A stretch of 64,000 bases of DNA, taken from Euborellia annulipes (taxonomy: Eukaryota > Arthropoda > Insecta > Dermaptera > Anisolabididae). The stretch covers positions 50,327 through 114,326 of the forward strand of contig JAKCPI010002472.1 of NCBI GenBank assembly GCA_023213315.1, read 5' to 3'. Under the pieces are notes generated by a model. It did no database searches, had not been told where the DNA came from, and saw nothing but the letters and a program-made list of their open reading frames with translations. Position 1 is the stretch's first letter. Every line of letters begins with the position of its first letter. Positions 63,153 to 64,000 of this stretch are shown here, piece after piece. The position numbers and the translations under genes are program-made.

Positions 63153-63430
63153 TTCGACCGTTGGTTCTCGTTGAAACATTTTGTAAATTAAAATTAAATA
63201 TACAAATTAAACACTAGGTTATTTGTTTCAAAGGTTTTATTAATTAAAAATTAACACTTAATACGTATTTCGACAATTTCTTGTCATCATCAGAAGTGAT
63301 TATTAGAATGTAATCACTTCTGATGATGACAAGAAATTGTCGAAGCACGTATTAAGTGTTAATTTTAATTAATAAAACCTTTGAAACAGATAACCTAGTG
63401 TTTAATTTGTATATTTTAATTTTAATTTAA
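63113..63430. mobile_element. Hammerhead fold-back inserted in the P-like element
   Basis: A 35-base T-run, the edge motif CTTTCGACCGTTGGTTCTCG, then arms inverted around GATTATTAGAATGTAATC. The flanks AAAGAAAA / AAAGAAAA give a probable TSD. It is the same subfamily as 2729-3056. Confidence 0.75.
63255..63298 (-). ncRNA. Hammerhead-ribozyme-like motif
   Basis: CACTT/AAGTG stem I; CTGATGA; T; GACAA/TTGTC; GAA; ATACGTAT; cleavage T. The partner on the plus strand (63315-63358) has GAAG in place of GAAA and is expected to be inactive. Confidence 0.6.
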
Positions 63431-63699
63431 AGAAAATTTCAAAATAAATATATCCTCCAATTTTCATTTAAATTTACTGTGTGATAAACACAAACACCTT
63501 AATGAATTAATAAAAACAAAAACCAATAAATTATGCTTGTTATATTTTATTATACTATGAAACGAGAAGCTAAGAAGTAATAATGACAAGTTATTGCCAT
63601 GTGTTGATGAATTTCTAAAAATTGTTTCTTAGATTCATTCTTATATTATAGCTAATAAACTTTTAACGGTGATTTATATTTTTCATTTTTAATTTATTT

Positions 63700-64000
63700 A
63701 AGCCCTACTCCCTCAGGAACGGCGTGTAGCCTACTCCTTTTGAAGAATGCATCACTGAAAAGGAACTTTGTTTACGTCCCTTCTATAGGAAGGGATGTTT
63801 TGCCGCAACACCCTCTCCTAGTAGAGTTGCCTGGGGGCTATTGTGGTGAGATTCAATATTTCAATCCAGTGTTTATTTGAGGATTTGTTTACATTAAATA
63901 AATATTTTTATTTAATGAAAAAACCCTCAAGCCCAGGATTTGGACACGGACCTTCTTTGTAGAAGCCGACATCCTAGCCCACTACACCAGTGAGTAATTA
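63700..64000 (-). mobile_element. tRNA-derived SINE, family S1 copy 2
   Basis: Reverse copy of 37826-38105. On the minus strand the head reads GGCTAGGATGTCGGCTTCTA...GTCCAAATCCTGGGCTTGAG (worn B-box). The body continues with AGCCCCCAGGCAACTCTACT. The window ends inside or just after the head. Confidence 0.65.

Larger units (their letters stand above)
58818..63540 (+). pseudogene. P-element/THAP9-like transposon, internally deleted and rearranged
   Basis: The parts, in order, are: THAP N-terminus (58818-59170), an array of small phase-1 exons (59425-60187), a basic helical/coiled-coil exon joined to a C-terminal fragment (61052-61300), a central transposase segment (61698-62039) and C-terminal segments (62145-63045). 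P-family transposases bind DNA through a THAP zinc finger and cut with an RNase H-like domain that carries a GTP-binding insertion. Stops, frameshifts, duplications and a MITE and retroposon insertion show that it is dead. AAATTTACTGTGTGATAAAC occurs both at 59172 and at 63472, near the two ends. Confidence 0.8.

Overview
This is a window of AT-rich nuclear DNA from a multicellular animal. GT-AG introns, tRNA-derived SINEs, a THAP/P-element transposase relic and a dense load of DNA-transposon and retroposon families show this. The repeat style suits an arthropod-like invertebrate, but nothing in the sequence fixes a species. There are no bacterial operons, rRNA genes, CRISPR arrays or intact long genes. 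Almost all open frames of 60-130 codons are chance frames in repeats or AT-rich DNA.

From 0.8 to 17.8 kb and from 25 to 64 kb the sequence is a nested mosaic. The main families are: (i) hAT-type elements and MITEs with CAGNGGCG-like ends, most with exact or near-exact 8-bp target-site duplications (TSDs); (ii) a 0.4 kb TTAA-target MITE (four copies); (iii) a Tc1/mariner-like palindromic MITE (TA target, two full copies and a fragment); (iv) one PIF/Harbinger-like MITE (TTA target); (v) 'family B', a 0.5-1 kb element with TACTTTCTCTTACC-type ends (eleven copies); (vi) 'family K', a 220-250 bp retroposon with 12-16 bp TSDs; (vii) at least four tRNA-derived SINE families; (viii) fold-back retroposons with about 14-bp TSDs that carry hammerhead-ribozyme-like cores (CTGANGA, stem II, GAAA, very short stem III), as known from Penelope-like elements. 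Insertions inside dated copies give clean empty-site comparisons and a relative chronology.

From 17.8 to 25.0 kb the mosaic nearly stops. This stretch holds several short GC-richer, coding-like or spliced-looking segments on the minus strand (20.4, 21.9-22.3 and 24.4-24.6 kb), a promoter-like block near 24.6 kb, and a local array of eight copies of a GCAGCTAGTT-centred repeat (23.0-24.0 kb). It is the best candidate for part of a host gene. Other isolated exon-like or promoter-like segments lie at 0.17-0.29, 10.0-10.2, 40.83-40.93, 52.4-52.5 and 56.3-56.6 kb.

From 58.8 to 63.5 kb lies a decayed, internally deleted and rearranged P-element/THAP9-like transposon. It keeps a THAP first exon, an array of small phase-1 exons, a central transposase segment and three copies of the C-terminal segment. 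One family-B MITE sits exactly at an internal 3' splice site. The most interesting signal in the window is the combination of hammerhead-like fold-back retroposons and the exon-array architecture of this P-like element.
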